From contig JBBATK010000012.1 in assembly GCA_040398805.1 (NCBI GenBank), positions 1 to 64,000 on the forward strand: 64,000 bases of DNA, written 5' to 3'. Made by a program: the position numbers and the translations under genes. Position 1 is the first letter of the stretch. Each line of letters begins with the position of its first letter. The notes under the pieces are model-generated. The model saw only the letters and a list, made by a program, of their open reading frames with translations, did no database searches and was not told where the DNA came from. Below, one piece after another: positions 44,734 to 52,873 of this stretch. This stretch comes from JBBATK01 sp040398805. GTDB taxonomy: Bacteria; Bacteroidota; Ignavibacteria; Kapaibacteriales; NICIL-2.

Positions 44734-45324
44734 ATGACACACGACGAGATACTTGCCTGGTGCGCGGACCGCACCACCACCGAACGGGTCCTCGATTTTC
44801 CCGCCGAGCTGTTCAGCGCGCTGACGACAGAGACGGCGCTGGAGATCTCCCGCCTGTACAGGGCGCGACATCTCATGGTTCTGCCCGCGCGAGAGCGGGA
44901 GTTCTTTGCGTGGTTGAAGGAGAACGACCCCGAGGTGTGGAACGACTTGTGGTCCGGCACCGACGAAGCCGAATACGTGGTGTCGCTGACCTTCCTGCCT
45001 GTGGTGCTCGACACGTCGCGGGGTTTTCCGATCTGCGATCTGGAGTCGGTAGACAATTATTTCTTCCTCCCCTCCCTTGTTCAGGGCGAACATGCGCAGG
45101 ACTTCGTGGAAGCCGTGCGGGAGCGATTCCTGGCGAAGGAGAAACTCACCGTGGCGCAAGTGCTGGCGCTGGAGTGCAGCATGTCGCCGGTGGACATCTG
45201 GCACTTCGCGTGGCATCACGGCATCCCGCTCTCCCGCGCCAAGGAAGCAGTGCATCAGCTTGCCGAAGAGAAGATACTCTTGCACATACGTGCCTCGGCA
45301 GACATCGCCGATTACATCGAATGA
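44734..45324 (+). CDS. Conserved-looking hypothetical protein
   Basis: 196 residues, soluble, not recognised. The sequence is Glu/Leu/Trp-rich and mostly helical: MTHDEILAWCADRTTTERV, FPAELFSALTTETALEISRLY, AREREFFAWLKENDPEVWNDLW, EAVRERFLAKEKLTVAQVLALECSMSPVDIWHFAWHHGI, AKEAVHQLAEEKILLHI. The last part could be a winged-helix-like turn. The start ATG at 44734 is preferred over a TTG at 44713. It follows the ATPase gene after 136 bp. Its last 13 bases overlap the end of the convergent LptF/G-type permease gene. Confidence 0.65.
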   Translation: MTHDEILAWCADRTTTERVLDFPAELFSALTTETALEISRLYRARHLMVLPAREREFFAWLKENDPEVWNDLWSGTDEAEYVVSLTFLPVVLDTSRGFPICDLESVDNYFFLPSLVQGEHAQDFVEAVRERFLAKEKLTVAQVLALECSMSPVDIWHFAWHHGIPLSRAKEAVHQLAEEKILLHIRASADIADYIE

Positions 45325-46670
45325 TCGGCCGGCAGTGCCCGTGGGCTTTTAAGGGAAGCTTTGAAGGAAGGGATGCGTAGCGTGCCGTAGTGGACGCGCA
45401 AAGTGAGCAGGACGCCGACCACGCCGATGACCGCATTGGCCAGCCACATGGCGAGCGGCGAGGCGATCTGCCGGTCTGCCAGTTTCTCTCCTCCGATAAG
45501 GAACGCCCAGTAGACGACATAGAACCCGAGGGATATGGCGGCGCTGATACCGAAGTTCCCGCCGCGGGTCATGATGCCGAGCGGACATCCGACGAACACG
45601 AAGACGAGGCAGGCGAAGGGCAAGGCGTATTTCTTGTAGATCTCCACGAGGTACTGACGTTCCTGACGGTCGCCGTCGGCCATCTGCTGAACGAGCGACT
45701 CGCTATGACTCCGGAGCACGTCCAACCGACCGAGCGCGGCGTCTTCGCGTTGCACTCCCCACTCCACCATCGACGACGACGGTGCATCACCGAAGAGGAA
45801 TTCCACATGCTGTGTCAGCATGGTATCGAGTGACTTCCGCGCGATTTCCTGCTGCCGTCGCGCCTCATCCACCACCACCTGCATGTCCGAGATGTGCATC
45901 TCGCGATCGCCGCGCGCGAACACGCCTTCGGTGGATTGCTGCAGGGTGAATCCCGATGCCGGAATGATGATCCGGTGAGCATCGAAACGGATGTGACGGA
46001 ACACGGAGGCCTGATTGGTGAAGAGCTGATGGATCTCGCCGTGGCGCAGGAGCACGACCACGTTGCGGTCATCGCGCGAGAACAGGATGGATCCCGTATC
46101 GGCGCTCACCACGTTCGTCCGCTCGGGTGCGGTGCGATCGTAGATGGTGACCCCGAGCAGGAGTCCGCGAGCGGAATCCAGCGAGCGCGAAAGGATGGTG
46201 TATCCTTCGAGCTGCGTGCTGAACTGACCTGCCTCGATATCGAACGTGGGTTTCTTCTTCTTGATATCCCACAGCATGATCTTCGCCTTGTGGTTCGTAT
46301 CCGGCAGGATGGCGTCGTTGAACCAGAACATGCATCCCGTCGCAATGATCCCCACGGCGATCACCGGGAGCATGAGTCGCACGAGTCCCGCGCCGCTTGC
46401 CTTGAGTACGGTGATTTCGTGCGATGCGGAGAGCGAGCCGAACACCATGAGCGTGGAGAACAGGACACCCATGGGTACGGCAAGGACGACCATCCAGGAA
46501 AGATTCAGGGCGATGAGCTGAAGAATCACCCACGTGCCGAGTCCTTTACCGATCAGCTCGTCGATATACTTCAGGATGAACTGCATGAGGAAGAGGAACA
46601 TCACGACGGACGTTCCGAAGAGGAACGGAGCGATGTGCGCGCGCAGTATGTAGCGGGGAACGATGAGCAT
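45312..46670 (-). CDS. LptF/LptG family lipopolysaccharide-export permease
   Basis: A 452-residue YjgP/YjgQ permease, a half of the inner-membrane LptB2FG transporter that extracts LPS. Three N-terminal helices (HIAPFLFGTSVVMFLFLMQF, IALNLSWMVVLAVPMGVLFSTLMVF, LMLPVIAVGIIATGCMFWFND), a periplasmic beta-jelly-roll (about 135-310) and three C-terminal helices (YALPFACLVFVFVGCPLGIM, GISAAISLGFYVVYWAFLIGGE, MWLANAVIGVVGVLLTL). The helix-coupling MVFGSLSASHEITVLKASG segment is typical. I cannot tell LptF from LptG, and the second permease is not in the window. ATG 46670 follows the TPR gene by 2 bp; a GTG at 46676 overlaps its stop. Confidence 0.9.
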   Translation of the reverse strand: MLIVPRYILRAHIAPFLFGTSVVMFLFLMQFILKYIDELIGKGLGTWVILQLIALNLSWMVVLAVPMGVLFSTLMVFGSLSASHEITVLKASGAGLVRLMLPVIAVGIIATGCMFWFNDAILPDTNHKAKIMLWDIKKKKPTFDIEAGQFSTQLEGYTILSRSLDSARGLLLGVTIYDRTAPERTNVVSADTGSILFSRDDRNVVVLLRHGEIHQLFTNQASVFRHIRFDAHRIIIPASGFTLQQSTEGVFARGDREMHISDMQVVVDEARRQQEIARKSLDTMLTQHVEFLFGDAPSSSMVEWGVQREDAALGRLDVLRSHSESLVQQMADGDRQERQYLVEIYKKYALPFACLVFVFVGCPLGIMTRGGNFGISAAISLGFYVVYWAFLIGGEKLADRQIASPLAMWLANAVIGVVGVLLTLRVHYGTLRIPSFKASLKSPRALPADHSM

Positions 46671-46672
46671 GG

Positions 46673-48487
46673 TCACTCGCCGGAATCGGAGGATTCGAGA
46701 GCGGCTATGCGACGTTCGAATTCATCGCGCTTCTCGGGCTTCACCCGCGCCAGCTGGCGATAGGCCTTGATGGCCTGTTCGGTGAATCCCTGTTGTTCGT
46801 AGATCCTCGCCATCGTCTCCGTCACCATCGTCGGCTCCACTCCTTCGGCCGCACCGCGCGTCGTGATTCCGTCCGGCTCCTCTGTGACGGGCGTCCGCAC
46901 CTTCTCGAGTCGCTGGGCCAGCTCCTCCAGATGCGTGCGGGGAGCATCGGCGGCACGCGGAGCGCGCTCCGGTTTCGGGACCTTGCGCGACGGCTTCGGC
47001 GATGCTGTCGGGGAAAGCATGGGCGACACGTTCATCGAGGAACCACGGATCACCGGGAAGGGTGGCATCTCGGGAAGCTGCGATGCGGTACGGTACGCTT
47101 TGGGCGACGATTGCACACGCAAGGGAGTGAATTCGAGTCCGGGTATCAGGCGCATGGCCGAACTGCGGATGGTCCGACGCGACGACCCCGTGGAGGTGCT
47201 GACAAGGCGAAGGCCTTGAAGCTCCATGCGCTCCATCACGTCGCGCATGAAGACCCGGTCCATGACGACATTTCCGCCGACGACGTTGATCTTCTGCAAG
47301 ACCTCGTCCGTCCGCATGGGCTCGGATCGCTGTCGGGTATCGTCGTTCTTCTCGGCATCGACGTCATCCGCTTCCGCCTCTTCGTCCCGGCGCACGCTCG
47401 CATCGACGTCTTCCACGAGGCCCATGGCCTCGAGCCACCCGTCGCTGTCATCATCCACATTGGATACGGCATCGCCGAGCAACTGTTCATCATTCGGCGG
47501 CTCTACCGGTGAGGAATCGGTCACCGGAACATCCACTTCGCGATCGTCCACCGCATCGCGGGCATGCTCCCAGTCGTCGTTGTCATCGTCCACATTGGAC
47601 AACGCATCGTCAAGCAGTCTCTCCTCTTCGTCCGCTTCGGGAAGATGCGGCACATCCACCGACACCTGCTCATGAGCCGTTGACGTCCGGGACGGCTCCT
47701 CGGCCACCATGCGCGTGTTCTCCGATTCTTCATCCCCGCTCCCGGTCGAACGCTCACGAGGGGACTCACTCGCCGACGGCATCGGCATGCCGGTATCGGT
47801 CAACGGAGTGCGGACGTCTTCGTCGGTGTCGTCGTCGATCCGCAACTCGACGATATCGTCCGGTGCCTCGTCCGTCGCGGACCCTGCAACCACCGACGTC
47901 GTGACGTCCGGCAATGGCACGCTCAGCACCTCTGTCTCCTGCCTCGCGGAAGCCATCTCGACCGGAGGGGCTGCAACCTGGTCGCTGGTGACGGGCTCGC
48001 TGGTGACGGGCTCGCTGGTGACGGGCTCGCTGGTGACGGGCTCGCTGATGACGGGCTCGCTGATGACGGGCTCGCTGATGATCGGAACCGTCGTAACGGG
48101 AGGGGCCACAGCAGGCGCCGGTACAGGCGCTGCTGCCCGTGCGGGTGTTTCGACGGCGGGAGGCGACGCGACGGCTGCCGTCCGCGGGAGCTCAATCGTT
48201 TTTTTTTCTTCCGCTCCCGTCGTCCCGGCAAAGGTCTGACGTTTCAGATCGCTTTCCAGGATGATGAGTGCGCGATGGGACGGGAAACGTTTCAACCCAC
48301 GCTTCACCCACTCGTAGGCGGTCTCCGCATCACGCATCTGCATGTATGCCCGCGCGATGACGGCATAGGCCGTCGTGTACTCGGGATACACGGAAATGCC
48401 CTGCTCCAGAAGCTGCACGGCACCGGACGAATCGCCGGAACCCAGCATCTTCTGTGCATCGATGGCAAACAGCGGAGAAATGTCCAT
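46673..48487 (-). CDS. TPR-containing low-complexity protein
   Basis: 604 residues. An N-terminal tetratricopeptide pair (about 1-85: SPLFAIDAQKMLGSGDSSGAVQLLEQGISVYPEYTTAYAVIARAYMQ) is followed by a long disordered middle with a Pro/Ala part, seven S-E-P-V-(T/I) repeats (about 135-170) and very acidic sequence. That sequence contains two copies of a LL-x-DA-x-SNVDDD-x-D-x-W motif. A short ordered segment (DEVLQKINVVGGNVVMDRVFMRDVMER) precedes a basic linker and a final TPR (MVTETMARIYEQQGFTEQAIKAYRQLARVKPEKRDEFERRIAAL). TPRs mediate protein binding, so this looks like a cytoplasmic scaffold. It sits between the Bax-inhibitor-like gene and the LptF/G-type permease in a minus-strand run. Function unknown. 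Confidence 0.85.
   Translation of the reverse strand: MDISPLFAIDAQKMLGSGDSSGAVQLLEQGISVYPEYTTAYAVIARAYMQMRDAETAYEWVKRGLKRFPSHRALIILESDLKRQTFAGTTGAEEKKTIELPRTAAVASPPAVETPARAAAPVPAPAVAPPVTTVPIISEPVISEPVISEPVTSEPVTSEPVTSEPVTSDQVAAPPVEMASARQETEVLSVPLPDVTTSVVAGSATDEAPDDIVELRIDDDTDEDVRTPLTDTGMPMPSASESPRERSTGSGDEESENTRMVAEEPSRTSTAHEQVSVDVPHLPEADEEERLLDDALSNVDDDNDDWEHARDAVDDREVDVPVTDSSPVEPPNDEQLLGDAVSNVDDDSDGWLEAMGLVEDVDASVRRDEEAEADDVDAEKNDDTRQRSEPMRTDEVLQKINVVGGNVVMDRVFMRDVMERMELQGLRLVSTSTGSSRRTIRSSAMRLIPGLEFTPLRVQSSPKAYRTASQLPEMPPFPVIRGSSMNVSPMLSPTASPKPSRKVPKPERAPRAADAPRTHLEELAQRLEKVRTPVTEEPDGITTRGAAEGVEPTMVTETMARIYEQQGFTEQAIKAYRQLARVKPEKRDEFERRIAALESSDSGE
47980..48083 (-). repeat. 15-bp tandem repeat encoding SEPV(T/I)
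   Basis: About seven copies of a 15-bp unit (plus-strand form ggtgacgggctcgct, with gatgacgggctcgct variants). The copies are nearly identical in DNA, so recent expansion is likely. In frame in the TPR protein. Confidence 0.9.
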
Positions 48488-48547
48488 AAGCCCGAGAAAG
48501 GTGAGATGAAACGATGCATGCCGATGGCATGCGGTACGTCCCTTTTG

Positions 48548-49249
48548 TTACTTCCTGCTTCCGAGCAGGCGTAACAGAAACAGGAACAGGTTGATGAAGT
48601 CCAGATACAGGGTCAGCGCGCCGATGATGGAAACGTTCGAGGCGATGGCACCCTCGTGCGATTCGACGGCGTACATTTCCTTGATCTTCTGATTGTCGTA
48701 AGCGGTCAATCCCAAGAAGACGACAACGCCCACAAGAGAGATGGCGAAATTCAGCGCGGAGCTGGCAAGGAAGATATTGACGACGGACGCACCGATGAGG
48801 CCGAACAGACCCATGACGAAGAAACCGCCCATGCTCGTGAGGTCTCTCTTCGTCACCAATCCGTACACACTCGTAGCGCCGAACATGAAGGCGGTGCTGA
48901 GGAAGACGTTCGTCACGGACTCTGCCGTATAGGCGAACAGGAGCGGTGCAAGGGTGACGCCGTTCATTGCCGCATACAGGGCGAAGAGTCCTTTCGCCGT
49001 CAGAGGATTCAACCGGTCGATGGCAGAGGACAGCCAGACGACGATACCGAGTTCCGCGAGAATGAGAAAGAGCGAGAAACCCGCCACGGTGCCGAGAAGG
49101 GCTTCATTGCTGATGACAGCGGCGCTGGTGGCGGCCGTGATCAGCATACCGCCCATCATCCACGCATAGACGCGTTGCATGAAACCGGCGGCATCACTGC
49201 GAAGCGCGTGATCCTGCTTCGAAAGAAGTGCATCGATATCGGTGCTCAT
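48548..49249 (-). CDS. Bax inhibitor-1/YccA family membrane protein
   Basis: A 233-residue inner-membrane protein with seven hydrophobic helices (AWMMGGMLITAATSAAVI, TVAGFSLFLILAELGIVVWL, KGLFALYAAMNGVTLAPLLFA, NVFLSTAFMFGATSVYGLV, GGFFVMGLFGLIGASVVNIFL, NFAISLVGVVVFLGLTAYD, ALTLYLDFINLFLFLLRLLG). The NGVTLAPLL, KRDLTSMGGF and TAYDNQKIKEM motifs are family marks. Relatives are pH-sensitive calcium-leak channels or interact with FtsH; the exact role here is unknown. The start ATG at 49249 has a good ribosome site (CGGAGAAC). A 10-bp direct duplication lies just upstream. Confidence 0.92.
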   Translation of the reverse strand: MSTDIDALLSKQDHALRSDAAGFMQRVYAWMMGGMLITAATSAAVISNEALLGTVAGFSLFLILAELGIVVWLSSAIDRLNPLTAKGLFALYAAMNGVTLAPLLFAYTAESVTNVFLSTAFMFGATSVYGLVTKRDLTSMGGFFVMGLFGLIGASVVNIFLASSALNFAISLVGVVVFLGLTAYDNQKIKEMYAVESHEGAIASNVSIIGALTLYLDFINLFLFLLRLLGSRK

Positions 49250-49270
49250 AGTGTTCTCCGTAGATAGTTG

Positions 49271-49290
49271 ACTGAGATTGACTGAGATTG
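49271..49290. repeat. Two direct copies of a 10-bp sequence
   Basis: actgagattg is repeated twice in tandem, 22-41 bp upstream of the Bax-inhibitor-like ATG, and flanked by further ttg/att similarity. It may be a regulator-binding duplication or a replication slip; nothing else supports either. Confidence 0.5.
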
Positions 49291-49424
49291 ATTCAGGCTT
49301 ATGATCGTTGAAGGTTAATTCGTGAATCGTACCACCCGCGCTGTGCTCTCGCCTGACGACTTCCGGCATGAAGGAACGATGTTCTGGTTTCCCGTCTCGG
49401 ACACTGACAGGTATCCTCCCTACC

Positions 49425-50420
49425 CTACTTCTCCCGTTCCACGACGTACGATGCAAACGTACGCAACGCGTCGCGATACACCGAGGGGTCACAGATGTCC
49501 AACAGACCTTGCGCCTCGCGGACCAGGTCCATGGCTTTAGACTGTGCGGCGGCGATACCGTCGTGACGCACGACGAAGTCCTGCACGCGCGCCACATCCT
49601 TGTCCGACGCGTCTTTCTTCTTGACGATGGTGATCATCCTCTTCGCTTCGGATGCATCAGCATGCCGTTGGGCAAGAAGCAGAGGAAGGGTGATCTTCCC
49701 TTCGCGGATGTCGTTGCCCACAGGTTTGCCGAGGATGGACGTTCGACTCGTATAGTCCAACACGTCATCGCGTATCTGGAATGCCAGGCCGATGAGTTCG
49801 CCGAACTGACGCAGACGGGCGTGAACGGCGGTGTCGTTCGTGGCGGACATCGCACCGATCTCGCAGCAGGCGGAAAGCAGGGACGCCGTTTTGTCGCTGA
49901 TGATGGAGAAGTACGTGGCTTCGTCGAGGGTCTTCTGACGTGACTTCTGGATTTGCAAGAGTTCGCCTTCGCTCATGCGGCGGACGGTGTTGCTGGTGAC
50001 GCCGAGGAATCCCGACTCGCCATGTTCCACCGCCACGAGCAGTCCGCGCGAGAGAAGGAAATCGCCCACGAGCACCGCCACTTTGTTCTTCCACACGGCA
50101 TTGATGCTAGCAAGACCCCGGCGTTCTGCGGCGTTGTCCACAACATCATCGTGGACCAAGGTTGCCGTATGCAGGAGCTCGACCATCGCAGCGCCCACGT
50201 AGGTACGCTCGGAAATCTCGCCGATGAGTCCGGCACACAGGAACACGAGCGTGGGCCGTACCTGCTTGCCCCGGGACCGGTGCATGTAGCGGACGACGAG
50301 GTCGAGAAGGGCGACATCCGACTTCATCTGACGTCGGAAGAAGTCCTTGTTGAAACTCTCCAGGTGCTCGCGCACCGGCTCTCCCACGGTCTCGAGGATG
50401 TTCTTCGTTGTGGACATCAT
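49425..50420 (-). CDS. Polyprenyl diphosphate synthase (long chain)
   Basis: A 331-residue trans-prenyltransferase that condenses isopentenyl diphosphate units to build long isoprenoid chains, as for menaquinone side chains. First Asp-rich motif LVHDDVVDNAAERRG (usually DDxxD, here DDVVD), second AFQIRDDVLDYTS, plus RGKQVRPTLVFLCAGL and the GKPVGNDIREGKITLPLLLA segment. The residues before the first motif (VGAAMVELLHTATL) are small/moderate, typical of C35-C50 enzymes, but chain length is not provable. The first codons (ATGATG) overlap the stop of tatC by 4 bp, so the genes are translationally coupled. Confidence 0.92.
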   Translation of the reverse strand: MMSTTKNILETVGEPVREHLESFNKDFFRRQMKSDVALLDLVVRYMHRSRGKQVRPTLVFLCAGLIGEISERTYVGAAMVELLHTATLVHDDVVDNAAERRGLASINAVWKNKVAVLVGDFLLSRGLLVAVEHGESGFLGVTSNTVRRMSEGELLQIQKSRQKTLDEATYFSIISDKTASLLSACCEIGAMSATNDTAVHARLRQFGELIGLAFQIRDDVLDYTSRTSILGKPVGNDIREGKITLPLLLAQRHADASEAKRMITIVKKKDASDKDVARVQDFVVRHDGIAAAQSKAMDLVREAQGLLDICDPSVYRDALRTFASYVVEREK

Positions 50421-51163
50421 GAGCTAAACGGTATCCTTTCTTTGCGTCGTGCCACGCGCGCCACGATGATGCTGATTTCGTACAGCACATACAACGGAGC
50501 GGCGAAGGTGAGCTGGTTAACGGGGTCCGGACTCGGCGTCAGGACGGCGGCGACGATGAGGATGACGACGAACGAATGACGACGGTACTTGCGCATGAGC
50601 GCCGCGGAAACGAGTCCGAACCGCGCCAGGACGTACGTGATCATGGGTAGTTCGAAGATCAACCCCGACGCCAGCATCGTCGTGGTGACGAATCCGAAGT
50701 ACTCGTTGATGTCGTAATTGTTCTCGATATTCTTCGAGCCGAAGGACACCGAGAACTGCATCATGCCGGGCAGCATCACATAGTACGCGAAGGCCACTCC
50801 CGACAGAAAGCAGAAACTCGTGGTGGCCGTGATACGGCGGGCCCAGTTGCGCTCGTTTTCGTACAATCCCGGTGCGACGAATTGCCAGAGGTTCCAGAGC
50901 ACCCACGGGGAGGCGATGATGAGTCCGGTGATAAGAATGACTTTGAAATACAGAAAGGCCTGACCGAAGGGTCGGAGGTTCTGGAGTTTCATACCCACGC
51001 TCGTGGCGGGGGCGAGCAGCACGGTATCCATGATCGTGTTCACGAACACACCGCTGATGACACAACCGATGAGCAGACCCACCAAGGCCCACATGATGCG
51101 CACCCGCAGATCACCTAAATGATCGAAGAAGCTCATTTCCCGGTTTTCACCCTGCTCTGCCAT
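50417..51163 (-). CDS. tatC: Sec-independent protein translocase TatC
   Basis: A 248-residue integral membrane subunit of the Tat receptor complex, with six hydrophobic helices. It shows SFFDHLGDLRVRIMWAL (the conserved H-L-x-E/D-L-R start), the FVAPGLYENERNWARRIT loop (P and E critical in the family) and the FGFVTTTMLASGLIFELPMITYVLARFGL region. It carries the signal-peptide recognition role with TatB. No tatA/tatB is next to it. Stop overlaps the start of the polyprenyl synthase gene. Confidence 0.96.
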   Translation of the reverse strand: MAEQGENREMSFFDHLGDLRVRIMWALVGLLIGCVISGVFVNTIMDTVLLAPATSVGMKLQNLRPFGQAFLYFKVILITGLIIASPWVLWNLWQFVAPGLYENERNWARRITATTSFCFLSGVAFAYYVMLPGMMQFSVSFGSKNIENNYDINEYFGFVTTTMLASGLIFELPMITYVLARFGLVSAALMRKYRRHSFVVILIVAAVLTPSPDPVNQLTFAAPLYVLYEISIIVARVARRKERIPFSS

Positions 51164-51328
51164 GGTCGTGGTATTGTGGATACATCGGCGCGACTGCGCG
51201 CATCGGACCGCAAATTACGGAGAATGACGTCGGCCTCCGCGGCAACGTGGCGCATGATGAGAAGGACGTATTTTCGTCGGTCATCATTGCCCGGCATGGC
51301 AAAACAATCCCGAATCATGTTCCGTCCC

Positions 51329-52828
51329 ATGAAGCACTTCCTTGACTTGCTCGCCCATGTCCCTCACCTGCAGGTTCACGGGTCGAATCCGCCGATAACC
51401 CATATCACGCTGGATTCCCGTTCTGCCGGACCCGGAGCGCTGTTCGTGGCGCGTCGCGGGACGACGACGGACGGACATGCCTTCATCGCCGACGCCCTCT
51501 CCCGCGGCTGCTCGGCGGTTCTGTGTGAACGACCGCCCGACGACCCCGCCGTCATGCACGCCGCCACCTACGCCCTCGTCGCCGACGCGCACATGGCTCT
51601 CGCGGAGAGCTCGCACGCGCTCTTCGACTTCCCCGCCCGCTCCTTGCGCATGATCGGCGTGACGGGTACGAACGGCAAGACCTCGTGCACGACACTTCTG
51701 AAGCAACTTCTCGAGGCGCATGGCGAGACCGTGGGCATGATAGGAACGGTGGGAAACCATATCGGCAAGGAGATGATACCCTCGACGTTCACGACGCCCG
51801 AAGCGCCCGAGCTTTGCGCCCTTTTGGCCCGCATGAAGGACGCCGGATGCCGCACCGTCGTCATGGAAGTGAGCAGTCACTCCCTTGCCCTGCACCGTGT
51901 GCATGGCATCGATTTCGCCGCGGCGCTGTTCACGAATCTGACGCAGGACCATTTGGATTTCCATGGAACCATGGACGCGTATGCGCGGGCCAAGAAGCTT
52001 CTCTTCGACGGACTCTCCTCCCGTGCCGTAGCCTGCGTGTGGAGCGATGACGAATATGCGGAGCTCATGCTTGCCGATTGCGCGGCGCAGGCCCACGCCA
52101 TAGGCACACACGCGGTTGCGTGGACGGCTCCGTCGTGCGCATCGCTGACCATTCATCCCGTGCGGGAGTCGGAGGCGGGCTTGCAAGGAATACGGTATAC
52201 CATGGACGGCACACGCCTCCGCGCACCGCTCTTCGGAGCGTTTCACGTGGCGAACACGGCGCTTGCATGGCAGTGCATGCGTGCGCTCGGGTATGATGCC
52301 GCGCGGACGACCGACGCGTTGAGGTCCGTGCATGGTGCGACGGGGAGAATGGAAGTCATCGAGCTTGGCGGAGTGTCGGGCATCGTGGATTATGCGCACA
52401 CGCCCGATGCATTGGAGAAGACGTTGACGTCCATCCGCAATGTCCTTCTCCCCGGACAGCGGCTTCATTGCGTGGTGGGATGCGGCGGCGACAGGGACCG
52501 GACGAAACGTCCCGTCATGGGCGCCATTGCCTGCGCGTTGAGCGACGTGGCATGGCTCACGAGCGATAATCCGCGAACGGAAGATCCCGAGAGCATCTTG
52601 CGGGAAATGACGGTGGACCTACCGGAGGGTAGCGCGCCGCGGGTGATCGTGGACCGTCGTGCAGCCATTCGCGCGGCGGTGCAGGAAGCCCACGAGGGCG
52701 ATGTGGTTCTTGTTGCCGGCAAAGGACATGAGGACTACCAGGTCATCGGTACGACGAAGGTACGCTTCAGCGATGCGGAGGAATTGCGCGCGGCGGTGGG
52801 CATGCGTGATGGCGAGAGCTCCGATTGA
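51329..52828 (+). CDS. murE: UDP-MurNAc-L-Ala-D-Glu:meso-diaminopimelate ligase
   Basis: A 499-residue Mur ligase that adds the third residue of the peptidoglycan stem peptide in the cytoplasm. N-terminal UDP-binding DSRSAGPGALFVARRG, ATP-binding loop GVTGTNGKTSCTTLL, STFTTPEAPEL, VMEVSSHSLALHR, TNLTQDHLDFHG with the Lys carbamylated in AYARAKKLLFD, then VDYAHTPDALEKTL and GCGGDRDRTKRP. The C-terminal DNPRTEDP (D-N-P-R) is the meso-diaminopimelate specificity motif. ATG 51329 follows a 165-bp spacer from divergent tatC. It lies far from mraZ-rsmH and from other dcw genes. Confidence 0.95.
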   Translation: MKHFLDLLAHVPHLQVHGSNPPITHITLDSRSAGPGALFVARRGTTTDGHAFIADALSRGCSAVLCERPPDDPAVMHAATYALVADAHMALAESSHALFDFPARSLRMIGVTGTNGKTSCTTLLKQLLEAHGETVGMIGTVGNHIGKEMIPSTFTTPEAPELCALLARMKDAGCRTVVMEVSSHSLALHRVHGIDFAAALFTNLTQDHLDFHGTMDAYARAKKLLFDGLSSRAVACVWSDDEYAELMLADCAAQAHAIGTHAVAWTAPSCASLTIHPVRESEAGLQGIRYTMDGTRLRAPLFGAFHVANTALAWQCMRALGYDAARTTDALRSVHGATGRMEVIELGGVSGIVDYAHTPDALEKTLTSIRNVLLPGQRLHCVVGCGGDRDRTKRPVMGAIACALSDVAWLTSDNPRTEDPESILREMTVDLPEGSAPRVIVDRRAAIRAAVQEAHEGDVVLVAGKGHEDYQVIGTTKVRFSDAEELRAAVGMRDGESSD

Positions 52829-52873
52829 CATGCCATGAAACCTGACGGTCATCCTTCCGCAGCGGCGCACGCA

